Below, piece by piece: positions 1 to 7,969 of a DNA stretch of 14,796 nt. Where the stretch lies: positions 1-14,796 of the forward strand of contig JAEDGL010000051.1 of assembly GCA_016297535.1 (NCBI GenBank). The letters run 5' to 3'. How positions within the stretch are numbered: position 1 is the first letter of the stretch; each line of letters begins with the position of its first letter. The translations under genes and the position numbers were made by a program. The stretch comes from Clostridia bacterium. GTDB taxonomy: Bacteria; Bacillota; Clostridia; Christensenellales; Aristaeellaceae. Under the pieces are notes generated by a model. The model was not told the DNA's origin, searched no databases, and worked only from the letters and a program-made list of their open reading frames with translations.

Positions 1-184
1 TGGCGCGGCTCATGAGCTTGGCCATGGTGGTTTTGCCGGTGCCGCGGCAGCCGCAAAAAAGGTAGGCGTGCGCAATGCGCCCGGCCTCGATCTGCCTGCG
101 CAGCGTTTTCACCGTGGCCGTCTGCCCCAGCACCTGCTCAAAGGTCTGCGGTCTCCATTTGCGGTAAAGAGCCTGATAAGCCAT
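1..184 (-). CDS. dnaX: DNA polymerase III subunit gamma/tau, N-terminal fragment
   Basis: This is the first 61 codons of the clamp-loader ATPase that places the sliding clamp on primed DNA; the gene leaves the window at its left edge. The minus-strand reading begins MAYQALYRKWRPQTFEQVLG, the usual DnaX opening. A Walker A P-loop, GCRGTGKTT, follows at about residues 45-53. Many bacterial DnaX proteins have GPRGTGKT here; a Cys sits in place of the Pro. The ATG (184-182) has a good ribosome binding site, AGGAAGGTG on the minus strand at about 191-199. A near-consensus promoter lies further upstream. The gene is divergent from dgt. The zinc-binding and C-terminal domains are outside the window, so only identity and start can be judged. 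Confidence 0.93.
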   Translation of the reverse strand, partial: MAYQALYRKWRPQTFEQVLGQTATVKTLRRQIEAGRIAHAYLFCGCRGTGKTTMAKLMSRA

Positions 185-238
185 AATGCACCTTCCTGAA
201 CAATGGAAACGGGCGCATACCCGCTCCAGAATACTACT

Positions 239-267
239 ATCATAGCGTTTTCGCGCCCTCAGGTCAA
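239..267 (-). promoter_or_regulatory. Sigma-A type promoter for dnaX
   Basis: On the minus strand, a -35 box TTGACC (267-262) and a -10 box TATGAT (244-239) are separated by exactly 17 bp. Both boxes match consensus at 5 of 6 positions. It would start transcription near 232, about 48 bases before the dnaX ATG. Confidence 0.78.
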
Positions 268-281
268 GAAAAAAGCAGGAG

Positions 282-309
282 TTGACCCTGCCTGCACAGT
301 ATATTAAAT
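282..309 (+). promoter_or_regulatory. Possible weak promoter for the dgt-dnaG-rpoD operon
   Basis: A -35-like TTGACC (282-287) is followed after 16 bp by TTAAAT (304-309), a 4-of-6 match to the -10 consensus. A start near 316 would fall after the upstream in-frame ATG at 308, which fits translation beginning at 350. The -35 is good but the -10 is poor. The real operon promoter could lie elsewhere in the short divergent gap. Confidence 0.3.
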
Positions 310-349
310 GCAGATCGGTCAACCTTTACCAAGGAAAGGAGACTTGCCC

Positions 350-1354
350 ATGACGATCCGCCAGCGTCAGGAAGCCGAGGAACAGGCGCGCCTGTCCCCC
401 TATGCCGCCCTTTCGGCCGAGAGTGCGGGCCGCGCCAGGCCCATCAGCGAGTGCGAGCTGCGCACCTGCTACCAGCGCGACCGCGACCGAATCATCCACT
501 GCAAAAGCTTCCGCCGTCTCAAGTACAAAACGCAGGTTTTTCTCTCCCCCATGGGTGACCACTATCGTACCCGGCTTACGCACACGCTGGAGGTTGCGCA
601 GGTGGCCCGCACGCTGGCGCGCTGTCTCAGGCTTAATGAAGACCTTACCGAGGCCATCGCTCTTGGGCACGATCTGGGGCACACGCCCTTTGGCCATATC
701 GGCGAAACCACGCTGAACAAGCTTATGCCGGGAGGCTTCAAGCACAACATCCAAAGCTTGCGCGTGGCGGAAAAGCTGGAAAACGACGGAAACGGCCTCA
801 ACCTTTGCGCCGAAACCCTGGACGGCATCCGTAACCATTCCGGCCAGGACGAGCCCAAAACCCTGGAGGGATGGTGCGTGCGCCGTGCCGACCGGATTGC
901 CTACATCAACCACGATATCGACGACGCGATCCGCGGCGGCATCCTGCAGCCTTTCGAGCTGCCCAGGCGCTGTCTGAGCGTGCTTGGGCAAACGCACGGA
1001 GAGCGGATTAACAAAATGATTTCCGACATTGTGGAAACCTCGATGGACAGGCCCGTGGTGGAAATGTCGGCGCAGGTCAGCGAGGCAAGCGAGGAGCTGC
1101 GCGATTTCCTCTTTTCCCATGTGTATCACGACGAGTGGCGCAAAAAGGAGGAAGCCCGCTGCGACTACATTCTTTCCGCTTTGTACGGGCACTATCTCAA
1201 GCACCCGGAGCAGCTGCCCGGGGAATATCTGGAAATCGTCTATACGGAGGGGCTGGACCGCGCGGTCTGCGATTTTATCGGCTGCATGACCGACCGCTAC
1301 GCCATCGATCAGTTCACCTCCCTGTTCGTGCCCAACGCGTTTGACAAAAAATGA
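350..1354 (+). CDS. dgt: Deoxyguanosinetriphosphate triphosphohydrolase-like HD-domain protein
   Basis: Family enzymes cleave dNTPs to the deoxynucleoside plus inorganic triphosphate, which lets them tune dNTP pools in the cytosol. The 334-residue protein has the HD-domain metal site in order: H78 in the RTRLTHTLEV motif, H107-D108 in GHDLGHTPFG, and D189 in YINHDIDDAI. The start at 350 is chosen because AAGGAAAGGAGA sits just before it. An in-frame ATG at 308 would add 14 residues unlike the family and lacks a ribosome binding site. It is the first gene of the operon with dnaG and rpoD, an arrangement common in Clostridia and apt for a dNTP-pool enzyme beside the primase. Whether this clade prefers dGTP cannot be read from sequence. 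The shorter length than E. coli Dgt (about 500 residues) fits the dGTPase-like Firmicutes group. Confidence 0.9.
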   Translation: MTIRQRQEAEEQARLSPYAALSAESAGRARPISECELRTCYQRDRDRIIHCKSFRRLKYKTQVFLSPMGDHYRTRLTHTLEVAQVARTLARCLRLNEDLTEAIALGHDLGHTPFGHIGETTLNKLMPGGFKHNIQSLRVAEKLENDGNGLNLCAETLDGIRNHSGQDEPKTLEGWCVRRADRIAYINHDIDDAIRGGILQPFELPRRCLSVLGQTHGERINKMISDIVETSMDRPVVEMSAQVSEASEELRDFLFSHVYHDEWRKKEEARCDYILSALYGHYLKHPEQLPGEYLEIVYTEGLDRAVCDFIGCMTDRYAIDQFTSLFVPNAFDKK

Positions 1355-1446
1355 CTTCTTCGCGGCGGGAAATGTCGGAAATTGTGCCAGCACCGGCAGG
1401 AAAGTAAACGAAAGCGGCGAATGAATAGGAGTGGGTGAAGGAACAC

Positions 1447-3186
1447 ATGGCCGGAAGGTATCCAGCACCCTGGCTGGAAGAACTCAGGGCGCGGGCCGAC
1501 ATCGTCAAGATCATCGGCTCCTATGTAACGCTGAAGAAGAACGGGCATAGATATGTTGGTCTGTGCCCGTTTCACAACGAAACCGCTCCCTCCTTTTCTG
1601 TGGATGAGCAAAAGCAGGTGTATCACTGCTTTGGCTGCAAGGCGGGGGGCAGCGTGATCCAGTTTGTGATGGATATTGAGCGTCTCTCCTTTCAGGAGGC
1701 GGTGGCTTTTCTGGCGGATCAGCTGCATATGCCGCTTCCCGAAATGCAGAACGATCCCGCCTACGAGCGGCGCAGGTCCCTCAAGGAGCGCATTTATCTG
1801 GCCAACAAGGCCGCGGCAAGGCTGTATCATCAGCAGCTGTGGAAGCCTGAGGGCGCTCACATTCTGCAGTATCTGCAAAAGCGGGGACTGTCCGATTCGG
1901 TGATCCGCCGCTTTGGCATCGGTGCGGCGCTTCCCTCGGCCACCATTGGCCGCCAGCTGATCAGCGAAGGCTTTACCCAGGACGAGCTTGTTCAGGCCGG
2001 CCTGATGCTGAGCCGCGAGGGACGCAGCTTTGATATGTTCCGAAACCGCGCAATGTTTCCCATTATCGATGCATACGGCAACGTTCTCGGCTTTGGCGGG
2101 CGCGCCATGGGCGACGCGATGCCCAAATATCTCAACACCTCCGACACCCCAGCCTTTAACAAGCGGTATACCGTTTTTGCAGCCAATCTGCTGCGCAAGG
2201 CCAAAGGGCTTACACGGGTGATTCTGGTGGAGGGATACATGGACGTGGTGGCGCTTAGCCAGTTTGGCATTGAGGGCGTAGCCGCCACGCTGGGCACGGC
2301 GCTTACGCCGGAGCAGGCGCGTCTTTTGCACCGCTTTGCGCCTGAGGTACACATCGCCTACGATGGAGACCGGGCCGGCCAGAAGGCCATTCTGCGCGGG
2401 CTGGATGTGCTGGAGGCGGAAAACGTGCCCGTCAGGGTGCTGGATTTTCCCGGCGGGCTGGACCCGGACGAGTTTATCCGTCAGGAGGGCGTGGATGCGT
2501 TTTTGGCGCTCAAACCGGTTTCGGGCGTTCAGTACCGCATGCTGCGCCAGAAGGAGCAGCACGACATGAGCACCGAGGAGGGCCGTACCGAATATGCCAA
2601 GGCCTGTGCGGTGTTCCTGCGAAACGTGCGCGAGCCGGTGGAGCTGGAAAACCACGTCAAGCGTCTTGCGCTGGAAACGGGCTTTACCCGCGATGTACTT
2701 ATGCAGCAAATCGGCGTTGCCGCTCCAGCCAGCGCTCCCAAGACGGCCGCTCCTGCGCGGGAGGGGTTTCGCCGGAAGGCCCGGGCTGCCGCAGAGGTGG
2801 ACTGGAACGCCCGCACGCTGCTTGCCGTGCTGGCCACCGGGCGCCTGCCGCGCGACGTTGTATCGCCGGACGAGTTTGAAGACCCTGTGCTCCGCTCCCT
2901 GTGCGAGGCGCTGCTCAGCGGTCAAAGCCCCGCCGGGCTGATGGAGCAGCAGGTGGACGAGGCCGGACGGGCCGCCGTGGGCGACATTTTAAGCATCAAC
3001 ACCGCTTTGGACGACGAGGGGTTGATGAAAATGGCCCGCGACTGCGTAAAAAAAATGCGTATCGAACGTTTGGAGCGCGAGCTGGATCTGATCCAGAAGA
3101 GCCTGCCGGATCTGCCGGAGGAACAGCAGTCGCAGGAAACCCAGCGTGCGATTCTGATCAACAAGCAACTGATGGAGTTAAAGTAA
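1447..3186 (+). CDS. dnaG: DNA primase
   Basis: DnaG makes the RNA primers for lagging-strand synthesis and works with the replicative helicase. The 579-residue protein, near the usual 580-600, starts MAGRYPAPWLEELRARADIV. It shows the N-terminal CHC2 zinc finger (C40, H43, C61, C64), then the RNA-polymerase core. The TOPRIM fold carries EGYMD at about residues 262-266 and DGDRAG at about 306-311, the metal-binding acidic residues. A C-terminal helicase-interaction region follows from about 440. The ATG at 1447 fits homologues best and has GAAGGA four bases upstream. An in-frame GTG at 1435, with AGGAG three bases before it, would add four residues and is a real alternative. It lies 92 bp after dgt and 35 bp before rpoD. 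Confidence 0.95.
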   Translation: MAGRYPAPWLEELRARADIVKIIGSYVTLKKNGHRYVGLCPFHNETAPSFSVDEQKQVYHCFGCKAGGSVIQFVMDIERLSFQEAVAFLADQLHMPLPEMQNDPAYERRRSLKERIYLANKAAARLYHQQLWKPEGAHILQYLQKRGLSDSVIRRFGIGAALPSATIGRQLISEGFTQDELVQAGLMLSREGRSFDMFRNRAMFPIIDAYGNVLGFGGRAMGDAMPKYLNTSDTPAFNKRYTVFAANLLRKAKGLTRVILVEGYMDVVALSQFGIEGVAATLGTALTPEQARLLHRFAPEVHIAYDGDRAGQKAILRGLDVLEAENVPVRVLDFPGGLDPDEFIRQEGVDAFLALKPVSGVQYRMLRQKEQHDMSTEEGRTEYAKACAVFLRNVREPVELENHVKRLALETGFTRDVLMQQIGVAAPASAPKTAAPAREGFRRKARAAAEVDWNARTLLAVLATGRLPRDVVSPDEFEDPVLRSLCEALLSGQSPAGLMEQQVDEAGRAAVGDILSINTALDDEGLMKMARDCVKKMRIERLERELDLIQKSLPDLPEEQQSQETQRAILINKQLMELK

Positions 3187-3221
3187 CCCAACCCCTTGCG
3201 CACTAAAAGGAGTGAGAAAAG

Positions 3222-4307
3222 TTGAGTCAAAATCAGTCGCAGGAAGCGATCAAGCTGAAACTCAACGAACTTTACGAGGACGCCAAGTCCAAAGGCACCA
3301 TTACCCGCGACGAGGTCGCCAGCCAGATTATGGAGCTGGAAATCGACGCCGACCAGATGAACAAGGTTTTTGAAACCCTGGAGGCGCTGGGCGTTGATGT
3401 GGTTGCGGAGTTCGACCCCGTTCCGCCGGAGGAGCTGGTGGAACCCGAGCAGATCGACCTCAGCGTGCCCGAGGGCATCAGCATCGACGATCCGGTGCGC
3501 ATGTACCTCAAGGAAATCGGCAAGGTACCGCTTCTGACCGCCGAGGAGGAAATCGACATTGCCCAGCGCATGGAGCAGGGCGACGAGGCAGCCAAGAAAA
3601 AGCTGACCGAGGCCAACCTGCGTCTGGTGGTTTCCATCGCCAAGCGCTATGTGGGCCGCGGAATGCTGTTTCTGGATCTGATTCAGGAGGGTAATCTGGG
3701 CCTGATCAAGGCGGTGGACAAGTTTGACTACCGCAAGGGCTACAAGTTTTCCACCTACGCCACCTGGTGGATCCGCCAGGCCATTACCCGCGCCATTGCG
3801 GACCAGGCGCGCACCATCCGCATTCCCGTGCACATGGTGGAAACCATCAACAAGCTCATCCGCGTTTCCCGCCAGCTTTTGCAGGAGTATGGCCGCGAGC
3901 CCAGCCCCGAGGAAATTGCCAAGGTCATGAACATCAGCGAAAGCAAGGTGCGCGAGATCATCAAAATTGCGCAGGAGCCCGTTTCGCTGGAAACCCCCAT
4001 CGGCGAGGAAGAGGACAGCCATCTGGGCGATTTTATCCCGGATGATGAAGCTCCCGCTCCCGCCGAGGCCGCCAGCTTCACTCTTATGAAGGAGCAGCTG
4101 CTGGACGTGCTGGATACCCTCACCCCCCGTGAGGAAAAGGTGCTTCGCCTGCGCTTTGGCCTGGATGACGGCCACCAGCGCACGCTGGAGGAAGTGGGCC
4201 GCGAGTTCAAGGTAACCCGCGAGCGCATCCGTCAGATTGAGGCCAAGGCGCTGCGCAAGCTGCGTCACCCCAGCCGTTCCAAAAAGCTGAAGGATTACCT
4301 TGACTGA
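3222..4307 (+). CDS. rpoD: RNA polymerase primary sigma factor (sigma-70/SigA)
   Basis: This is the housekeeping sigma factor that directs RNA polymerase to -35/-10 promoters. The 361 residues cover region 1.1 (about 1-65), region 1.2 (about 86-120, SIDDPVRMYLKEIGKVPLLT), region 2 (about 131-201, with the YATWWIRQAI -10-recognition helix), region 3 (about 206-283), and region 4 (about 294-361, with the VTRERIRQIEAKALRKLRHP helix-turn-helix). The length is close to B. subtilis SigA (371). The start is TTG at 3222, with AAAGGAG nine bases upstream. No ATG before region 1.1 would keep that domain, so TTG is well supported. The last 8 bases overlap the next gene. Confidence 0.97.
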   Translation: MSQNQSQEAIKLKLNELYEDAKSKGTITRDEVASQIMELEIDADQMNKVFETLEALGVDVVAEFDPVPPEELVEPEQIDLSVPEGISIDDPVRMYLKEIGKVPLLTAEEEIDIAQRMEQGDEAAKKKLTEANLRLVVSIAKRYVGRGMLFLDLIQEGNLGLIKAVDKFDYRKGYKFSTYATWWIRQAITRAIADQARTIRIPVHMVETINKLIRVSRQLLQEYGREPSPEEIAKVMNISESKVREIIKIAQEPVSLETPIGEEEDSHLGDFIPDDEAPAPAEAASFTLMKEQLLDVLDTLTPREEKVLRLRFGLDDGHQRTLEEVGREFKVTRERIRQIEAKALRKLRHPSRSKKLKDYLD

Positions 4308-5031
4308 TTTGTTGACAAAACGCCGCGCGCCCATATTGGACGGGCGGCTTTCCGCCGCTATGGAGCTGGCGGATAACTGCCGTCTTTTTGCGGATATCGG
4401 CGCGGATCATGGGCGGCTGAGCGCCGTCATGCTGCTGCAGGATTCCAACCGCCGCGCGCTGGTAGCGGATATCAGCGCACCCGCCCTGCAAAAATCACGC
4501 GATCTGCTCTGCCGCGTTGGCGTAAGCAGCCGTGCCGTTTTTGCCGTAGCCAATGGCCTGGACGCGCTTGACAGCCTTGCAGGCGAATGGCCGGACACGG
4601 TGTTCATTCTTGGCATGGGCGGCGATACCCTGAGCGGCATCCTTCGCCGCGGTGCCAGCAGGCTGCATGGCGCCGCGTTGATTCTGGGTGCGCAAACCGA
4701 TCTGCCCCTTGTGCGCCAAACGCTATGCGAAACCGGCTATTGCATCCGCCGCGAGGTGGTTGCCAGCGACAGGGAACGCGATTACATCCTGCTTCGCGCA
4801 GAGGCAGGAGCGGCGGCGTACACCGAGGAGGAGCTTTTGCTGGGGCCTGTGCTGCTGCGTCAGCTGCCCCTGAATTGGCTGCCGGTGCTCAGGCGCCGTC
4901 AGGCTCTGCTGCAAAAGGGCATTCAGGCCATGCGTGCCGCCGGGCTGGAAAAGGACGCCGCGCGCCTTGCGCTGTTTGAGCGCGAGGCCGGCTATGTACA
5001 GCGGGCGCTGGAACGCCTGCGAAAGGAATGA
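4300..5031 (+). CDS. trmK: tRNA (adenine(22)-N1)-methyltransferase, TrmK family
   Basis: TrmK uses S-adenosylmethionine to methylate N1 of A22 in the tRNA D-loop. The 243-residue protein opens with LDGRLSAAMELA and the SAM-binding glycine motif FADIGADHG (30-38). It then has VADISAPALQKSRD and the family GMGG motif at 105-108, after FIL. The C-terminal part is a helical region. TTG at 4300 is preferred because GAAGGA (4289-4294) is five bases upstream. TTG codons at 4309 and 4312 are possible but poorly spaced. The gene overlaps the 3' end of rpoD by 8 bases, so the two are probably translationally coupled. The rpoD-trmK-Nif3 order is common in Firmicutes and supports the call. Confidence 0.88.
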   Translation: MTDLLTKRRAPILDGRLSAAMELADNCRLFADIGADHGRLSAVMLLQDSNRRALVADISAPALQKSRDLLCRVGVSSRAVFAVANGLDALDSLAGEWPDTVFILGMGGDTLSGILRRGASRLHGAALILGAQTDLPLVRQTLCETGYCIRREVVASDRERDYILLRAEAGAAAYTEEELLLGPVLLRQLPLNWLPVLRRRQALLQKGIQAMRAAGLEKDAARLALFEREAGYVQRALERLRKE

Positions 5032-5034
5032 ACA

Positions 5035-5817
5035 ATGGTGAAGGTTCGGCAGATTCTGGACTGGCTTAACGCGTTTGCCCCCTTTGACAGCGCCGAGAGC
5101 TTTGACAACGTGGGCCTGCTGATGGGGGATCCCGATGCGCAGGTAAGCGCCGTGCTGTTTGGCATGGATGTAACCGAAGCGCTGGCGCAGGAAGCGGCCG
5201 CGTTGGGCGCAGAGCTGATCATTACCCACCATCCCTTCATTTTTCATGGTCTTAAGCGCATAAACTATACCGGGCCGCAGGGGCGCACGCTGGCGTTTCT
5301 GATGCAGCACGGCATCAGCGTGATCGCCGCGCACACCAATTACGACAAGGCTCCCGGCGGCGTATGCGACAGTCTTGCCGCAGCGCTGGGCCTGCATGCC
5401 GTGGAAAGCTGCGCCGATTATGTGCGCATGGGTGTTTTGCCCTCTTCCCTGTCCCCCGCCGGGCTGTGCGATCATATCCGCAAGGCGCTGTGTGTGGAGC
5501 CCCGCTGCTTTTACACATTGGACAAGCCCATTTCACGCGTAGCCGTCTCCGGCGGCGCGTACGGCGAGGGCTATGAGATGGCTCTTTGCGCCGGAGCGGA
5601 CGCGTATGTGGTGGGCGAAATCGGCTATCACGATGTGGCGGACGCTACCGCGCGCGGCCTTGTTGTTCTGGATGCCGGACACTATGCAACCGAGCTTCCC
5701 GGCGTAGTCAGCCTTTACACACGTTTTCTGGCAGACGCATCCGCAGCCCATTGGCAGGTGCGGGCTCATCTGCATCAACCGGCCCCTTTTGCGGGGGCGC
5801 TTCTCGCCTTACAGTAA
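5035..5817 (+). CDS. Nif3-like dinuclear metal center protein (YqfO/YbgI family)
   Basis: Members form hexameric toroids with a two-metal site per subunit. Their physiological role is unsettled; some act as GTP cyclohydrolase-like or metal-homeostasis proteins. The 260 residues include FDNVGLLMGD near the N-terminus. The ligand motif ITHHPFIFHG has H65 and H66. Next come AAHTNYD (H100, D104) and the C-terminal GEIGYHD and DAGHYATE (H216, E220) motifs. It lacks the central PII-like insertion of the longer (about 370-residue) YqfO form, so this is the short form. The ATG at 5035 lies 3 bases after the trmK stop, with GAAAGGAA just upstream, which indicates tight coupling. The fold call is firm; the reaction is unknown. 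Confidence 0.9.
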   Translation: MVKVRQILDWLNAFAPFDSAESFDNVGLLMGDPDAQVSAVLFGMDVTEALAQEAAALGAELIITHHPFIFHGLKRINYTGPQGRTLAFLMQHGISVIAAHTNYDKAPGGVCDSLAAALGLHAVESCADYVRMGVLPSSLSPAGLCDHIRKALCVEPRCFYTLDKPISRVAVSGGAYGEGYEMALCAGADAYVVGEIGYHDVADATARGLVVLDAGHYATELPGVVSLYTRFLADASAAHWQVRAHLHQPAPFAGALLALQ

Positions 5818-5849
5818 GGCTTCCCCGATGACCCACAAGGAGGTACCCC

Positions 5850-6554
5850 ATGGAACAGACCGAAATGCTTTGGCAGTATCAGCAGGCCGATATGGCCGCG
5901 GATGCGTTTGAACACGAAATCAAGCGCAGCCCCAACCGCGTCGCGCTCAAAAAGAACCGCGAGTTTTTGGTGGAGCAGCAAAACGCCGTCAAGCGCATGG
6001 AGCAGGAAGTGCTCGAGATGACCGACCGCATGGAAGTGATCAAGGTGGCCATCGATCGCATTGAAGGGCAGCTTTCCTCCCTGCAAAACCGCATGGAAAG
6101 CAATCCGCCATCCGATTTGCAGCAGGCGCAGGAGTTGACCCGCGACGCTCAGAAGCTGCTGAGCAACCTAAGCGACTATGAGCGCGAGATGAAGCGCATC
6201 CAGAAGGACGCGGCCGACCACGAGCGCAGCGAGAAGGAAATCCGCGTTCGCTACGCCAAGGTAAAGGCCGAGTACGACCAGCAGAAGGTGGCCTATGAGG
6301 CCGAATACGCCGAGCAGCTCAAGCAGCTGGAGGCCAAGCAGGCGCTGGCCCGGGAAAAGAGCAAATCCGTTGAGCAGGCGCTGCTGGATAAGTACGCCCA
6401 GGTCAAAAAGCACTGCGTTCCACCTGTTGCCCGTCTCTACGGCGACCAGTGCGGCGGCTGCAACATGAGCCTGCCTCAGGTAACGCTGCGCAAGTTCAAA
6501 AACGATGTGCCCTACATTGAATGCGAAAACTGCGGCCGCATGATTATCCAGTAA
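5850..6554 (+). CDS. Coiled-coil protein with C-terminal C4 zinc ribbon (zf-RING_7-like)
   Basis: This 234-residue protein belongs to a widespread, poorly understood family that often sits beside Nif3-like genes, as here. Residues about 25-180 are a highly charged coiled coil rich in Glu, Lys, Gln and Ala. The C-terminus is a zinc ribbon with C201-x2-C204 and C225-x2-C228, spaced by 20 residues. There is no signal peptide or membrane segment, so it is cytoplasmic. The ATG has a strong AAGGAGG ahead of it (about 5839-5845). It is the last gene before the terminator at 6572. A nucleic-acid or scaffold role has been suggested for relatives, but nothing in the sequence proves it. Confidence 0.85.
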   Translation: MEQTEMLWQYQQADMAADAFEHEIKRSPNRVALKKNREFLVEQQNAVKRMEQEVLEMTDRMEVIKVAIDRIEGQLSSLQNRMESNPPSDLQQAQELTRDAQKLLSNLSDYEREMKRIQKDAADHERSEKEIRVRYAKVKAEYDQQKVAYEAEYAEQLKQLEAKQALAREKSKSVEQALLDKYAQVKKHCVPPVARLYGDQCGGCNMSLPQVTLRKFKNDVPYIECENCGRMIIQ

Positions 6555-6571
6555 ACCGTATCGCACGCCTT

Positions 6572-6612
6572 GGGGCCGCTGCACATTCTGTGGCGGCCCC
6601 GCGCGTTTTTTT
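6572..6612 (+). terminator. Rho-independent terminator after the rpoD operon
   Basis: GGGGCCGC (6572-6579) pairs with GCGGCCCC (6593-6600) around a 13-base loop. Five bases later comes T7 (6606-6612). The gap between stem and T tract is slightly long, but GU and partial pairing can extend the stem. The T tract ends only 3 bases before the ribosome binding site of the next gene. Confidence 0.8.
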
Positions 6613-6632
6613 CATAAAGGAGGCTTTGTTGC

Positions 6633-7958
6633 ATGAACATGGTTTCAATTATTGAAAAGAAAAAGCTTGGGCATGCCCTTTCCAGGGAAGAAATTGCCTT
6701 CTTTGTTTCGGGCGCAGCGGACGGCAGCATCCCGGATTACCAGCTGGCCGCCCTGCTGATGGCCATTCGCCTGAACGGCATGACCCGCGAGGAAACCACC
6801 CACCTCACCCTGGCCATGACCTCCAGCGGCGACGTATGCGATTTAAGCGCCATCAACGGTATCCCCGTAGACAAGCATTCCACCGGCGGCGTGGGCGATA
6901 CCACCACGCTGGTGCTGGCCCCGCTGGTGGCCGCCTGCGGCGTGCCCGTTGCCAAAATGAGCGGACGGGGTCTTGGGCATACGGGCGGAACGCTGGACAA
7001 GCTGGAAAGCATTCCGGGGCTGAGCGTATCGCTCTCGGAGGAGGCCTTCCTTTCCCAGGTGCGCCGGATCGGCCTTGCCGTCATCGGCCAGACCAAAAAC
7101 CTTGCCCCGGCGGATAAAACCCTCTACGCCCTTCGCGACGTTACCTCCACCGTGGACAGCCTGCCGCTGATTGCCTCCAGCATTGTCAGCAAAAAGCTGG
7201 CCAGCGGCGCGCAGGGCATTGTGCTGGATGTAAAAACCGGCGCGGGCGCGCTGATGCATACCCTGCAGGACAGCATTGAGCTGGCGCAGGCCATGGTGCG
7301 TATCGGCTGCGATGCGGGCCGCCGCATGGTGGCGCTGGTAACCGATATGGGCGAGCCTCTTGGCAGCCATGTGGGCAACGCGCTGGAGGTAAAGGAGGCC
7401 ATCGACGTGCTCTCCGGCCGCGTAACGGGACCGCTTCTGGAGGTTTCCTTGGAGCTGGGCGCGCGCATGCTGATGCTGGGCGGTGCTGCGAAAACCGTTT
7501 CGGAAGCCAAGGAAAAGCTGCGCGAAGCACTCAGCTCCGGGCGGGGACTGGAGACGCTGCGCCAAATGATCGCCGCGCAGGGCGGCGACCCCTCCTGCTG
7601 CGACGACACCGCCCGCCTGCCGCAGGCAAAGGTCATCCTGCCCGTGCCCGCGCCCGGGGAAGGCTTTGTCCACCACATGGACACCATCGGCCTTGGCAAC
7701 ACCGCGCAGGCCATGGGTGCAGGCCGGCGAACCAAGGAGGATGTGATCGACCCCAGCGTTGGCTTTGTCCTGCATAAGCGCATCGGCGATGCGGTTGCCA
7801 AGGGCGATGCGCTGGCAACCGTTTACGCCAGGGATGAGCAAAGCGCCATCGACGCCATTGCCGCTATTCAGCGTCAGGTTGTGATTACGGGCAGCCGGGT
7901 GCCGCCCTGCAAGCTGATTCACGCCTTTGTAACAGATGAGGCCGTGGAACGGCTGTAA
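6633..7958 (+). CDS. pdp: Pyrimidine-nucleoside phosphorylase
   Basis: Pdp reversibly phosphorolyses uridine, thymidine and deoxyuridine to base plus (deoxy)ribose-1-phosphate in pyrimidine salvage. The 441 residues match the family length (about 433 in Bacillus). The phosphate-binding signature VDKHSTGGVGD has K81, S83 and T84. It is followed by MSGRGLGHTGGTLDKLES. The pyrimidine-binding set R168, S183 and K187 keeps the family spacing (R, +15 S, +4 K). The C-terminal domain begins near 345. ATG 6633 has AAAGGAGG (6616-6623) nine bases upstream; ATG 6639 is an alternative that would lose two residues. It could instead be named thymidine phosphorylase (deoA). The Firmicutes context favours the broader Pdp, but substrate range cannot be read directly. 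The upstream terminator leaves no room for a private promoter. Confidence 0.92.
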   Translation: MNMVSIIEKKKLGHALSREEIAFFVSGAADGSIPDYQLAALLMAIRLNGMTREETTHLTLAMTSSGDVCDLSAINGIPVDKHSTGGVGDTTTLVLAPLVAACGVPVAKMSGRGLGHTGGTLDKLESIPGLSVSLSEEAFLSQVRRIGLAVIGQTKNLAPADKTLYALRDVTSTVDSLPLIASSIVSKKLASGAQGIVLDVKTGAGALMHTLQDSIELAQAMVRIGCDAGRRMVALVTDMGEPLGSHVGNALEVKEAIDVLSGRVTGPLLEVSLELGARMLMLGGAAKTVSEAKEKLREALSSGRGLETLRQMIAAQGGDPSCCDDTARLPQAKVILPVPAPGEGFVHHMDTIGLGNTAQAMGAGRRTKEDVIDPSVGFVLHKRIGDAVAKGDALATVYARDEQSAIDAIAAIQRQVVITGSRVPPCKLIHAFVTDEAVERL

Positions 7959-7969
7959 AGGAGGCGCCG

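Noticed and set aside
308..349. Upstream ATG that would extend dgt by 14 residues
   Set aside because: No ribosome binding site precedes it, it may lie upstream of the transcription start, and the strong site sits before 350.
326..1468. Long minus-strand open frame opposite dgt
   Set aside because: It is a shadow of a GC-rich gene. dgt has the HD motifs and a ribosome binding site, while the antisense reading has no family features.
1309..2925. A 538-codon minus-strand open frame opposite dnaG
   Set aside because: It is antisense to a certain primase gene and has no recognisable motifs; long shadow frames are expected at this GC content.
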